DNA of 64,000 nucleotides from DASQZK01 sp963809925 (lineage in GTDB: Bacteria; Bacteroidota; Bacteroidia; Bacteroidales; GCA-2748055). Every line of letters starts with the position of its first letter. The stretch's first letter is position 1. The position numbers and the translations under genes are program-made. Shown here piece after piece: positions 16,845 to 25,650 of the stretch. The notes below the pieces were generated by a model that saw only the letters and a program-made list of their open reading frames with translations, had not been told where the DNA came from and ran no database searches. Where the stretch lies: NCBI GenBank assembly GCA_963809925.1, contig CAWELH010000003.1, positions 558,001 through 622,000 on the forward strand. Reading direction: 5' to 3'.

Positions 16845-17378
16845 CTAATACAACCTAACATCCACCCCGCCAAACACAATATCCACCTTAAGATCAAGAT
16901 ATGGCGCGGAAGGATCAAAATCCGGGCTTTCATACATCGTGCTCCCGAAAACCGCCGTATTTCCATTGGGAAGATTGGCTCCCGCGAAAGCAGCGTCTAC
17001 CCTGATGCGCACCGGGAGTTCCCTGGGGAGTCTGATTTCCGCTCCGCCAAAGACGGTATTCAGGCGTACCCTTTTAACTTTGCCGTTGAGGGTGAAATCC
17101 CTGAAATCGTAAACTCCTTTACCAAAAACGACATTGTATTCTTTGCCGCTTTCAAACGTTCCGTATCGTTTTTCTCCGAAAATAACATCATGTTCACCGC
17201 CTCTCATATGGACAATGCCAAAACTACCAAAAAGCAATCGCAGACCGATAAAAATGAAAACAAATGCCAGGATAATCTTGAGAAGTGGGAAGTCGATATT
17301 AAAGACAATCCGGAATACAAGACTTAACCCAAGGATTATAAGTAATAATCCCCAAAACAGTGCAGGACCCATTTTCAT
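16845..17378 (-). CDS. LiaF-like membrane protein (cell-wall-active antibiotic response type C-terminal domain)
   Basis: The 177-residue protein has two closely spaced membrane segments at about residues 7-48, then a soluble all-beta domain with repeating GKGVYDFRDF, VRLNTVFGGAEIRLP and VDIVFGGVDVRLY strands typical of the LiaF/YvqF C-terminal domain (DUF2154 region). In Firmicutes LiaF restrains a cell-envelope stress sensor. In Bacteroidota no LiaRS partner is normally adjacent, and none is here, so the role is unknown. It stands alone with its own promoter box at 17401-17408. Confidence 0.82.
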   Translation of the reverse strand: MKMGPALFWGLLLIILGLSLVFRIVFNIDFPLLKIILAFVFIFIGLRLLFGSFGIVHMRGGEHDVIFGEKRYGTFESGKEYNVVFGKGVYDFRDFTLNGKVKRVRLNTVFGGAEIRLPRELPVRIRVDAAFAGANLPNGNTAVFGSTMYESPDFDPSAPYLDLKVDIVFGGVDVRLY

Positions 17379-17400
17379 AGTGTTTAGTTATAATTTAAAC

Positions 17401-17408
17401 CAAAGTTA
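17401..17408 (-). promoter_or_regulatory. -7 box (TAACTTTG) of the LiaF-like gene
   Basis: Perfect TAnnTTTG on the minus strand, 3' end 23 bases before the ATG at 17378. Confidence 0.5.
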
Positions 17409-17563
17409 TGTAAAAATCAATTACAATAACAGTATGGAGTGTCTGGAAATTATGCCTTGATAGCGTACAATGATTCGAAGGCCTGGGATCCTGCAGGGAT
17501 TCACTTCATGAAAATATATATTTGCCCGGCTAGCCACGAAACCATGTTTGCAACCAGAAGCTG

Positions 17564-20041
17564 TTACCTGGATTTTTTAGTCACTTCACTGATCTGAAGC
17601 GGGTTCTTCACTTTTTCTTTCAGAAGTGCATGTTCCAGAACTTCCATGATTGTATCGACATAGTGGAAATCAAGACCTTTCTTGTAAACATCTCTGATCT
17701 CGAGAATATCTTTCTCATTTTCACGTGACATGATGATATCTGTGATACCGGCACGTTTGGCTGCGAGAATCTTTTCCTTGATACCTCCCACAGGAAGGAC
17801 TTTTCCCCGCAGGGTAATTTCACCTGTCATCGCAAGATTTTTTCTTACCTTTCGCTGTGTAAAGGCAGAGGCTATGGATGAAAGCATGGTGATGCCCGCA
17901 GACGGGCCGTCTTTCGGGATTGCTCCTTCAGGAATATGTACATGGACATTCCAGTTGTCGTAAACACCGGGGTCAATGCCAATGATATAGGAATGAGACC
18001 TGAGGTATTCAAGGGCTATGACTGCCGATTCCTTCATCACATCACCCAGGTTACCGGTAAGTGTAAGATTGCCCTTACCTCTGCTCAGGCTGGTCTCCAC
18101 AAACAGAATCTCACCGCCAACGGCTGTCCATGCAAGTCCGGTCACCACACCGGCAAAGTCATTGTTCTCATACCTGTCTTTGAGGAATTGTGGCGGCCCG
18201 AGGATCTCTGCGATGTCTTCAGCATGAAGCGTTTTCTTGAATTCGGTTCCGAAAGCTATTTTGCGGGCCACAACCCTCATGATTTTGGCAATCTGTTTAT
18301 CCAGTTGCCTTACACCTGATTCACGCGTATAGAATTCTGCCACATGCTCGATGGCTTTTTTGTCGAATTTGAGGTCGTTTTTTTTCAGCCCATGAGCAGC
18401 AAGCTGTTTGGGGACAAGGTGTCGCCGGGCGATCTCGATCTTCTCTTCAATCAGATAGCCTGAAACTTCAATGATCTCCATTCTGTCGAGAAGTGCAGGA
18501 TTGATGGTGCTGGTGGTATTGGCAGTCGCAATGAACATCACCTTCGACAGATCGTAATCCACTTCGAGGTAGTTGTCGTGAAAGCTTGAATTTTGTTCCG
18601 GATCGAGAACTTCCAGAAGTGAAGAGGCCGGATCGCCATGGAAGTCATGTCCTACTTTATCAATCTCATCGAGCACAAAGACGGGGTTGGATGACTTTGT
18701 CTTTTTCAGGTTCTGAATGATTCTGCCGGGCATGGCTCCGATGTAAGTTTTCCGGTGTCCCCTGATCTCAGCCTCATCATGCAGGCCGCCCAGAGATATC
18801 CGGACATACTTCCGGCCAAGGGCCGATGCGATGGATTTCCCAAGTGAGGTCTTGCCTACTCCCGGAGGGCCGACGAGGCACAGGATGGGGGATTTCAGGT
18901 CACCTATAAGCTTCAGGACTGCAAGATGCTCAAGTATCCTCTCCTTCACCTTGTCGAGGCCGAAATGATCTTTGTCCAGGATCCTCTCTGCTCTCTGCAG
19001 GTTAAAATTGTCTTTTGTAAATACATTCCATGGAAGGTCCAGAAGTGTCTGAACATAGTTAATCTGGACTGAATATTCACCGGAGGCAGGATTCAGCCTG
19101 TGCAACTTATCCACTTCCTTCATGAAGTATTCTCTCACTTCATCATTCCATTTCTTCTTTCTGGCTTTCAGTACGAGTTCGTTGATTTCCTGTTCAATCG
19201 GGTTGCCGCCCAGTTCGTCCTGGATGGTCTTCATCTGTTGCTGAAGAAGATATTCTCTTTGCTGTTGATCAAGGTCATGTTTTACCTTGGTTTGAATGTC
19301 GTTTTTAAGCTCAAGCATCTGCACCTCTCTGGTCAGGTATTCGAGCAGGCGTATTCCCCGATGGCGCAGATCGTTGATTTCAAGAAGGTCTTGCTTATCT
19401 TTCAGTTCCATGTCATTATTCGATGACAGGAAATTGATGAGGAAGGCGGTGCCTTCAATATTTTTAACCGCGAAAGTAGCCTCAGGGGGAATGTTGGAAG
19501 AAAGCTTAATAATCTTCAGGGATAATTCCTTCAGGGAAGCAATGATTGCCTTGAGTTCATCCTGGTTTTCCGGTTTCTTTTCTTCCTGGACTTCGACCCT
19601 TGCCACCAAATATGGCTTGTCTGACACAACATCGAGTGTCCTGAACCTTTTTTTGCCCTGTATGATGATGGATGTTGAACCGTCGGGCATTTCGAGGATC
19701 TTCAGGATTTGGGCTATGGTACCGACTGCATACAGATCATCAACCCCGGGTTCATCAACATCCGCATCCTTCTGCGCTGTGGTACCTAGAATTTTATTTT
19801 TCTGGTATACATCATGTACAAGTTTTAGTGATTTTGACCTGGCAACCGTTATGGGGATGACCACTCCGGGGAAAAGGACGGTATTCCTCAGCGGTAGAAT
19901 TGGGATAACATCGGGCACATGCAACTGTGTCACATCCTCCTCTTCTTCATCTTCTGAAATGATGGGGATGAATTCTGTATCCTGGTCAAAGCTATCCTGC
20001 GACAGAAAATTATTGTAGTTCAATTCCGAGAATTTCTTCAT
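17564..20041 (-). CDS. lon: ATP-dependent Lon protease
   Basis: The 825-residue protein has the N-terminal substrate-recognition domain (IPILPLRNTVLFPGVVIPI), a coiled central part (LDQQQREYLLQQQMKTIQDELGG), an AAA+ domain with Walker A GPPGVGKT (about 390-397) and Walker B VFVLDEIDKVG, and the S16 peptidase domain with DGPSAGIT (catalytic Ser714) and GGIKEK (catalytic Lys). It degrades misfolded and regulatory proteins. The frame is open to an ATG at 20083, but a promoter box at 20087-20094 would start transcription near that codon, and AAGGAG precedes the ATG at 20041, so I take the latter start. Monocistronic. Confidence 0.96.
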   Translation of the reverse strand: MKKFSELNYNNFLSQDSFDQDTEFIPIISEDEEEEDVTQLHVPDVIPILPLRNTVLFPGVVIPITVARSKSLKLVHDVYQKNKILGTTAQKDADVDEPGVDDLYAVGTIAQILKILEMPDGSTSIIIQGKKRFRTLDVVSDKPYLVARVEVQEEKKPENQDELKAIIASLKELSLKIIKLSSNIPPEATFAVKNIEGTAFLINFLSSNNDMELKDKQDLLEINDLRHRGIRLLEYLTREVQMLELKNDIQTKVKHDLDQQQREYLLQQQMKTIQDELGGNPIEQEINELVLKARKKKWNDEVREYFMKEVDKLHRLNPASGEYSVQINYVQTLLDLPWNVFTKDNFNLQRAERILDKDHFGLDKVKERILEHLAVLKLIGDLKSPILCLVGPPGVGKTSLGKSIASALGRKYVRISLGGLHDEAEIRGHRKTYIGAMPGRIIQNLKKTKSSNPVFVLDEIDKVGHDFHGDPASSLLEVLDPEQNSSFHDNYLEVDYDLSKVMFIATANTTSTINPALLDRMEIIEVSGYLIEEKIEIARRHLVPKQLAAHGLKKNDLKFDKKAIEHVAEFYTRESGVRQLDKQIAKIMRVVARKIAFGTEFKKTLHAEDIAEILGPPQFLKDRYENNDFAGVVTGLAWTAVGGEILFVETSLSRGKGNLTLTGNLGDVMKESAVIALEYLRSHSYIIGIDPGVYDNWNVHVHIPEGAIPKDGPSAGITMLSSIASAFTQRKVRKNLAMTGEITLRGKVLPVGGIKEKILAAKRAGITDIIMSRENEKDILEIRDVYKKGLDFHYVDTIMEVLEHALLKEKVKNPLQISEVTKKSR

Positions 20042-20086
20042 AAAATCTATATCTCCTTTCTTCTGACAAATCGTCCGATTCATTTA

Positions 20087-20094
20087 CAAATATA
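20087..20094 (-). promoter_or_regulatory. -7 box (TATATTTG) of lon
   Basis: Perfect TAnnTTTG on the minus strand. Its position predicts a transcription start near 20080, which decides between the two in-frame lon start codons in favour of 20041. Confidence 0.5.
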
Positions 20095-20157
20095 CCTGAA
20101 TTCAGCGGCAGGGTAAATATGACAAGTCTTATGCCAAAGCTAATGGCAGCTCATTTT

Positions 20158-21342
20158 TTAATTTCTGTACCGCGCTGTCAGGGTAAAGACTTCAGACAGA
20201 ATCTTTTTTTCTGTTTCATCGAATGGAATGTTTCTCCTTCCCATGACCTGTTCTGCAACTTCAAACGCTTTTTGGAGTGAAAAGGTTGAAAAGCCATGTG
20301 CACCTCCCCAGCTGAATGAAGGAATGAATGCCCTCGGGAATCCTGATCCGAATATATTAGCACTGACACCAACAACAGTTCCGGTATTAAACATAGTGTT
20401 AATGCCGCATTTTGAATGATCCCCCATGATGAGGCCACAGAAAAGCAAATCAGTAGTGATAAACTTCTCTGCGTCATAATTCCAGACTTTGACCTTAGCA
20501 TAATTATTTTTCAGGTTGGAATTATTCGTATCGGCACCGATGTTACACCATTCGCCCAGTACAGAATTGCCCAGGAAACCATCATGTGCTTTATTTGAAT
20601 ACCCCTGGATAACACAGTTATTAATTTCACCGCCGGCTTTTGAATGAGGGCCTATGGTGGTGGGTCCGTATATTTTCGCGGAGAGTTTTACCGTTGAATG
20701 CTCACCGAGTGAAAACGGACCCCGAATCACGCTGCCTTCCATGATTTCACTGTCTTTCCCCAGGTAAACCGGTCCTGTACTTGCGTTGATGGTAGAAAAC
20801 TCCGCCCTGACACCTTCTTCAACGAAGATATTTTCCTCAGCCAGTATATTATTGCTGCGACTCAGCTTCAGGGAATGTCGTCCGGTGGTGACCAAATGGT
20901 AGTCCTCGGTAATGGCTTCACCATTCCATGAAAATATTTGCCAGGGGTGGTCGAGGATCCGTATCGTTCCGGAATAGTCCCTTTCCTTTTTTGCCTTAAA
21001 ACTAGCTGGCTGAAAATTTCCGGCATCACCCTCGTTCAGACGGCATGCAAGTAGTCTGTTCCCCATCACCAGGGCCTCTCCCGTGTTTAATGCTGTAACT
21101 GCCGAGGCGAGGTCCCGGCCGGGAACAATGGCTCCGTTGATCAGGAGGTTGTCGGCCATGATCTGACATGAAAATTTTTCTGTGAGGTAGGTCTCAGTGA
21201 TGAAACTTACAGGAAAGCCTGTCAGCTTTTTCCATTTCTCGCTGATTCTTAAGATTCCAACTCGTAAATCGGCAACCGGTCTTGTGAAAGTCAATGGTAA
21301 AAGGTTTCTCCGGCTGATGTCATCGAAAAAAATAATGTTCAT
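20158..21342 (-). CDS. GlmU-family protein of the Bacteroidota type (sugar-1-phosphate nucleotidylyltransferase/acetyltransferase-like)
   Basis: The 394-residue protein opens with a reduced nucleotidyltransferase-like part (MNIIFFDDISRRNLLPLTFTRPVADLR) and continues with a left-handed beta-helix of hexapeptide repeats (from about residue 185: IFVEEGVRAEFSTINASTGPVYLG, VIRGPFSLGEHSTVKLSAKIYGPTTIG), then NNCVIQGYSNKAHDGFLG and a helical end. This matches the alternative GlmU-like family of Bacteroidota, thought to serve UDP-N-acetylglucosamine formation. The classical LxAGxGTRM pyrophosphorylase loop of E. coli GlmU is not seen, so the exact reaction is uncertain. Monocistronic between lon and rpmE2. 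Confidence 0.8.
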   Translation of the reverse strand: MNIIFFDDISRRNLLPLTFTRPVADLRVGILRISEKWKKLTGFPVSFITETYLTEKFSCQIMADNLLINGAIVPGRDLASAVTALNTGEALVMGNRLLACRLNEGDAGNFQPASFKAKKERDYSGTIRILDHPWQIFSWNGEAITEDYHLVTTGRHSLKLSRSNNILAEENIFVEEGVRAEFSTINASTGPVYLGKDSEIMEGSVIRGPFSLGEHSTVKLSAKIYGPTTIGPHSKAGGEINNCVIQGYSNKAHDGFLGNSVLGEWCNIGADTNNSNLKNNYAKVKVWNYDAEKFITTDLLFCGLIMGDHSKCGINTMFNTGTVVGVSANIFGSGFPRAFIPSFSWGGAHGFSTFSLQKAFEVAEQVMGRRNIPFDETEKKILSEVFTLTARYRN

Positions 21343-21454
21343 GGCAAAAGGCTTAACAGAGTATTAAACTATCGGGGCTGATCATTGTTCATGGAAATTT
21401 CCTGACATGAGAGGATGAAAATTTTACCACGAATGATCCTGTTCAAAAATACGT

Positions 21455-21489
21455 AAAAAAACTCCGATAAACACTGAAGTTACCGGAGT
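21455..21489 (-). terminator. Rho-independent terminator of rpmE2
   Basis: A 10-bp inverted repeat with one mismatch (21461-21470 with 21480-21489), followed on the minus strand by a T-run (21455-21460). It begins 27 bases past the rpmE2 stop. Confidence 0.75.
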
Positions 21490-21515
21490 CCTGAAAAATA
21501 TACGGTTATGAATAT

Positions 21516-21788
21516 TTATTCTTTGATGTTCTTTTTATCGTAGTGTGATTTGTATCTGCTCATGAATTTATCGACACGACCAGCTGTATCAACGAGTTTC
21601 ATTTTACCGGTATAGAAGGGATGAGATTGTGAAGAAATCTCAACTTTAATCAGCGGATATTCCTTACCATCTTCAAGTTTGATCGTTTCCCTTGAGTTGG
21701 CGGTAGACCTGGTAACAAAGGTATGTCCGTTTGACATATCTTTAAAAGCGACCAGCCTGTAATTTTTTGGATGAATGTCTTTTTTCAT
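21516..21788 (-). CDS. rpmE2: 50S ribosomal protein L31, type B
   Basis: The 90-residue product starts MKKDIHPKNYRLVAFKDMSNG and has SHPFYTGKMKLVDTAGRVDKF near its end, the L31 signature. The zinc-binding cysteines of the C+ form are absent, which makes this the type B (C-) form. The open frame extends upstream to 21839, but the family start at MKKDIHP (21788) is clear. A possible -7 box TAATTTTG lies at 21924-21931, which would give a leader of about 130 bases. Confidence 0.95.
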   Translation of the reverse strand: MKKDIHPKNYRLVAFKDMSNGHTFVTRSTANSRETIKLEDGKEYPLIKVEISSQSHPFYTGKMKLVDTAGRVDKFMSRYKSHYDKKNIKE

Positions 21789-22005
21789 ACATTTATTTTT
21801 TTCTGTGATCCTTGCCATTCTGCCGGATTTTCCGGTCACTTACCTTTGTAAAACGTTTGTTCGGGATCCTTTATTTGTACTATTCAAAACGTTCTTTACT
21901 CGGTGAACGTCAAAAACGGAATGCAAAATTATACAACATTATGACAAAAGCAAAAAATAGGGCAGTAATTTTTACTCTTTTCGTTATGCTTTTGATCCGA
22001 TCAAT

Positions 22006-23214
22006 TTACTGGCTTTTTGCAGTTTTAATTTTTCTGCCCAGGCTGCTCTGTTCTTTGCCCGGCATGAACCGTTCAAATGGAAGGGAAGGATCGAGCATAT
22101 ACCGGTAGGTATGATGTATTTTGGCCCTTTCAGCACCCACAGCCTCATAGAGAGCGATCATCTTAGGATTGAAGTCGCCTACCCATGAAAGTTCGAGTTC
22201 TGTGTATTGGGGTTTATGCTTCATTTTTTCATTCATGTGCCAGAAAATACCCGATTCTACTCCAGAGTTTTGAAATTTCGGCACTACACCGGCAATCTGT
22301 GCCCTGATCCTTGTGATGGTACCTGTCTTTTTGAAATACAGGAAACGGAGTTTATTGAGCAGATGCATGCGGCCATTCAGCTTTTTAAGAATCTGGTTGA
22401 TATCGGGGAACATGATAAAGAAGCCGATCGGTTCATCCCTGAAGTAGGCAAACCATACCATATGCGGGTCCAGAATAGGTTTTGCTTTCATCATACCGCT
22501 TCTGACATCTTCCGGGTTCAGGGGGGTGAAATTTTCCTTGAAGTTTTTCCATGCTTCATTGTAGATATGCACCATATCGGCGACAAATTTGTCGGCATCC
22601 CGAAAATTAAAATGTCTGAAACTGAAGTCGGGTTTCCGGCCAATCCATTCCGCGATTTTCCAGAATCGTTCAGGAAATTTTTTTGTAAGATTAAGATGGT
22701 AGCTGAATTGCCTGAAGTAAATTCTGAAGCCGTATTCTTCGAAGAGGGTCCGGTAATAGGGGAAATTATACGGCATGCCGAAGCCGGGGTGTGTAAAGCC
22801 TTCAACCAGCAAACCCCAGTTACTGTCGTTCTCCCCGAAATTCACAGGTGCGTCCATGGCCTTCATTCCCCTGGAACTAAGCCAGGTACGGGCAGCATCA
22901 AACAGGATGAAAGCAGCTTTCTTGTCGTTTATGCATTCGAAGTAACCCATGCCTCCGGAAGGAATTTTTTCTGCCCCGGCTTTTTCGCGACTGAAGAATG
23001 CGGCAACCCTGCCTACCGCCTTGCCCTCCTGGTCTCTGAGAATCCACCGGATGGCTTCCCCATCCTTGAAATGTGGATTTTTTTTCTGGTCGAATAAAGC
23101 AACAAGATCATTGTCCATGGGACAAACCCAGTTCGGGTCATTTATGTATAAATGTTTTGGGACATTTATGAATTCCCTTTCAAGGCTTTTATTTGTTACT
23201 TCAATCAGTTTCAT
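22006..23214 (-). CDS. GNAT-like (acyl-CoA N-acyltransferase fold) protein
   Basis: The 402-residue protein looks like two tandem GNAT-like halves: an N-terminal half with RWILRDQEGKAVGRVAAFF and GGMGYFECINDKKAAFILFDAARTWL, and a C-terminal half with VWFAYFRDEPIGFFIMFPD and FQNSGVESGIFWHMNEKMK. It belongs to a roughly 380-400 residue Bacteroidota family usually labelled GNAT or hypothetical; substrate and activity are unknown. It follows the class V aminotransferase fold gene by 16 bases and ends the operon that begins with the Bax inhibitor-1 homologue. Confidence 0.7.
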   Translation of the reverse strand: MKLIEVTNKSLEREFINVPKHLYINDPNWVCPMDNDLVALFDQKKNPHFKDGEAIRWILRDQEGKAVGRVAAFFSREKAGAEKIPSGGMGYFECINDKKAAFILFDAARTWLSSRGMKAMDAPVNFGENDSNWGLLVEGFTHPGFGMPYNFPYYRTLFEEYGFRIYFRQFSYHLNLTKKFPERFWKIAEWIGRKPDFSFRHFNFRDADKFVADMVHIYNEAWKNFKENFTPLNPEDVRSGMMKAKPILDPHMVWFAYFRDEPIGFFIMFPDINQILKKLNGRMHLLNKLRFLYFKKTGTITRIRAQIAGVVPKFQNSGVESGIFWHMNEKMKHKPQYTELELSWVGDFNPKMIALYEAVGAERAKIHHTYRYMLDPSLPFERFMPGKEQSSLGRKIKTAKSQ

Positions 23215-23230
23215 AGTATTAACTGTTTGA

Positions 23231-24706
23231 TCAAAGAGAAAACCAATCTTCGATCATCTTATCGTGAATGGTACCATTCATCTCCGACTTATGCACATAT
23301 TCATTCTTACGAATTAAATATACATAATCTTTTTCCCATTTATGGATGTTTTTGACAATTGCCGTTAAGGCGTCGATAAAAAAATACACCTCCTGGTTTG
23401 TCATCACGGGGTGAAGTGACCATCGCACCCATCCCGGCTTTTCGGAAAGATCCCCATGGTTGATCTTGTCCGTGATTTCCTGTGATTTTTCGTAGCTTAC
23501 CTGCAGCAGGTAATGCCCGTACGTTCCGGCACAGGCACAGCCGCCCCTGACCTGTATACCAAACCTGTCATTGAGAAGTTTGACTAGGAGATTGAAATGG
23601 ATCTTCTCATGATAAAAAGATATAATTCCCAGTCGATCTTCAATTTGATCAGCAAGGATTTTTATTCCCGGAATTTTTCTGAGGAGGGGAAATGCGATCT
23701 TCAGGAGTTCTTCTTCGCGATCCAGGATGTTCTTAACGCCCATTTGTTCCTTGAGTTCAATGGACAGTGCTGCTTTGATGGCTTCCAGGAAACCCGGTGT
23801 GCCACCGTCTTCCCTGGCCTCGATATCATCCACATATTTATATTTCCCCCAGGGATTGGTCCAGTCGACGGTACCACCACCGGGGTTATCGGGGACAGTT
23901 GACTTGTACATCATTGAATCAAAGATCAACACACCAGAAGATCCCGGTCCGCCTAGAAATTTGTGTGGTGAGAAATATATGGCATCGAGCTTTTCAAGTG
24001 GATCCTCCGGATTCATATTGATGTCCTCATAAGGTGCCGAAGCGGCAAAATCGATAAAACAAAGACCGCCGTATTTATGCATAATGGACGCCAGCTTGTG
24101 GTAGGGCGTTCTTACGCCGGTCACATTTGAGCAGGCAGTAAAAGCGCCGATTTTAAATTCACGGTCGGCATACTTTTTAAGCTGCCGACTTAATTCTTCC
24201 GGGTCGACGAGAAGGTTGGGATCCGGATTCAACTGGACAACATCGGCAATGGTCTCAAACCATGAAGTTTGGTTGGAATGATGCTCCATATGTGTAATGA
24301 AGACTACCGGCTTGTTTTTCAACCTTTGACAATCTCGCTCGTACATGCTACCACAGCCTTTAAGACTGAGAATTCGCTGAAGTTTGTTCACCACCGATGT
24401 CATTCCATAACCTGCAGTAATGATGACATCCCCCGGTGAAGCATTGACATGTTTCTTAATATACTTATGGGCGTACCGGTAACTCTTGGTCATCAGCGTG
24501 CCGGTAACATTGGTCTCGGTATGCGTATTTGCGATAAATGGTCCAAAGTCCCTCAGAAACTTCTGTTCGATCGGTACATATAAACGCCCGCTGGCAATCC
24601 AGTCGGCATAAAGAATTTTTTTACTTCCAAACGGGGATTCAAATTCCTGGTCAATACCGACGATATTTTTACGAAACTGATCGAAATATTTCTCAAGGTC
24701 TTGCAT
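23231..24706 (-). CDS. PLP-dependent aminotransferase class V-fold enzyme (cysteine desulfurase-like)
   Basis: The 491-residue protein has the class V fold: GDVIITAGYGMTSVVNKL, ITHMEHHSNQTSW, TACSNVTGVRTP, LCFIDFAASAPYEDIN (pyridoxal-binding Asp) and AIYFSPHKFLGGPGSSGVLI with the Schiff-base lysine in SPHKF. The family includes cysteine desulfurases and selenocysteine lyases. A candidate active Cys lies in VRGGCACAGTYGHYLL, a position like that of desulfurase-type enzymes. It is longer than IscS/SufS and has no Fe-S assembly genes nearby, so the substrate is open. The start at 24706 avoids 26 non-family residues that overlap the upstream gene. Confidence 0.82.
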   Translation of the reverse strand: MQDLEKYFDQFRKNIVGIDQEFESPFGSKKILYADWIASGRLYVPIEQKFLRDFGPFIANTHTETNVTGTLMTKSYRYAHKYIKKHVNASPGDVIITAGYGMTSVVNKLQRILSLKGCGSMYERDCQRLKNKPVVFITHMEHHSNQTSWFETIADVVQLNPDPNLLVDPEELSRQLKKYADREFKIGAFTACSNVTGVRTPYHKLASIMHKYGGLCFIDFAASAPYEDINMNPEDPLEKLDAIYFSPHKFLGGPGSSGVLIFDSMMYKSTVPDNPGGGTVDWTNPWGKYKYVDDIEAREDGGTPGFLEAIKAALSIELKEQMGVKNILDREEELLKIAFPLLRKIPGIKILADQIEDRLGIISFYHEKIHFNLLVKLLNDRFGIQVRGGCACAGTYGHYLLQVSYEKSQEITDKINHGDLSEKPGWVRWSLHPVMTNQEVYFFIDALTAIVKNIHKWEKDYVYLIRKNEYVHKSEMNGTIHDKMIEDWFSL

Positions 24707-24716
24707 AGTTAAAAGT

Positions 24717-25478
24717 TTAGTTCCTGCTCGACAGGCGTGCCAGTAACCTGAGGAACTCAATATACAGCCATACCAGTGTGACAATCAGTCCGAAAGCACC
24801 AAACCATTCCATATATTTCGGAGTACCTGCCCTGGCTGCATTTTCGATAAAATCAAAATCAAGGATCAGGTTAAGTGCCGCAACCACAATGACAACCAGG
24901 CTGATGACAATACCGAATGTTCCACCGCCGAAGGAAAGTAATCCTGTGTGAATACCAAAAAAACCCAGGATCATCGACAGGAAATAGGCAATGGCAATAC
25001 CTCCTGTGGCTGCAACAACCCCCAGTCTGAATTTATTGGTTACTTTGATGATGCCGGTCCTGTATACAAAAAGCAGAGCAAACATGGTTCCGAATGTCAA
25101 CGTTACCGCATTGACCACAATATTGTGAAATTGGGGCTGTGCATTTAGCATCGCCGAGATCCCTCCGAGGAAAAGTCCTTCGAGAACGGCATATACCGGT
25201 GCTGTAAACGGTGACCAAACCGGCTTGAAAATAGTGATTAGCGCGGCAACGAATCCTCCGAGGCCGCCAATTATCATATACGTGGTGAGTGCAGACATAT
25301 TTCCGGCTACCATGAACTTCCAGGTGTAAGCGGCTCCGAGAACGACCAGCAATACCATGATTGAAATCTTATTAACGGTTCCTTTAACCGTCATCACTTC
25401 AGTACTGTCGACTGCTTCCCCGGATTTTCTGAATATATTCTCACGAAGAACCGGGTTTGAAGATCTGTTAATATTCAT
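24717..25478 (-). CDS. Bax inhibitor-1/YccA family membrane protein
   Basis: The 253-residue protein has seven hydrophobic segments after a polar N-terminus of about 45 residues, and family features such as VYAVLEGLFLGGIS and LILDFDFIENAARAGTPKYMEWFGAFGLIVTLVWLY, the latter split here as LDFDFIENAARAG and MEWFGAFGLIVTLVWLY. Homologues are TMBIM-type channels; BsYetJ leaks Ca2+, and E. coli YccA modulates FtsH. Either role is possible and none is shown here. It is the first gene of a three-gene operon, with a promoter box at 25498-25505, and its stop is 10 bases before the next start. Confidence 0.9.
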   Translation of the reverse strand: MNINRSSNPVLRENIFRKSGEAVDSTEVMTVKGTVNKISIMVLLVVLGAAYTWKFMVAGNMSALTTYMIIGGLGGFVAALITIFKPVWSPFTAPVYAVLEGLFLGGISAMLNAQPQFHNIVVNAVTLTFGTMFALLFVYRTGIIKVTNKFRLGVVAATGGIAIAYFLSMILGFFGIHTGLLSFGGGTFGIVISLVVIVVAALNLILDFDFIENAARAGTPKYMEWFGAFGLIVTLVWLYIEFLRLLARLSSRN

Positions 25479-25497
25479 TTCTCTACTTTATTGGGTT

Positions 25498-25505
25498 CAA
25501 AGATA
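25498..25505 (-). promoter_or_regulatory. -7 box (TATCTTTG) of the Bax inhibitor-1 operon
   Basis: Perfect TAnnTTTG on the minus strand with its 3' end 20 bases before the ATG at 25478. Confidence 0.5.
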
Positions 25506-25650
25506 ATTTAATTGGTGAAAACAAAACATGTCAAAGGATATGCCAAAATGCGGCACAGCCCCCTTTATGTCACAACGAAATGAAATATCCTGCTATTTTG
25601 TCCAGTAATACTTTATATTTTGTTCCTTTGTACTGTATTGATATTCTGCC

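Noticed and set aside
19296..20018. 240-codon plus-strand ORF opposite lon
   Set aside because: Low-complexity Ser/Arg/Leu-rich product, fully antisense to a well supported gene.
21812..22108. 98-codon plus-strand ORF between rpmE2 and the GNAT-like gene
   Set aside because: It overlaps the 3' end of the GNAT-like gene and the rpmE2 leader. Part looks hydrophobic, but there is no promoter or homology.
22207..23097. 296-codon ORF on the plus strand
   Set aside because: It lies entirely opposite the GNAT-like gene, has no promoter box or family features, and is a long antisense shadow.
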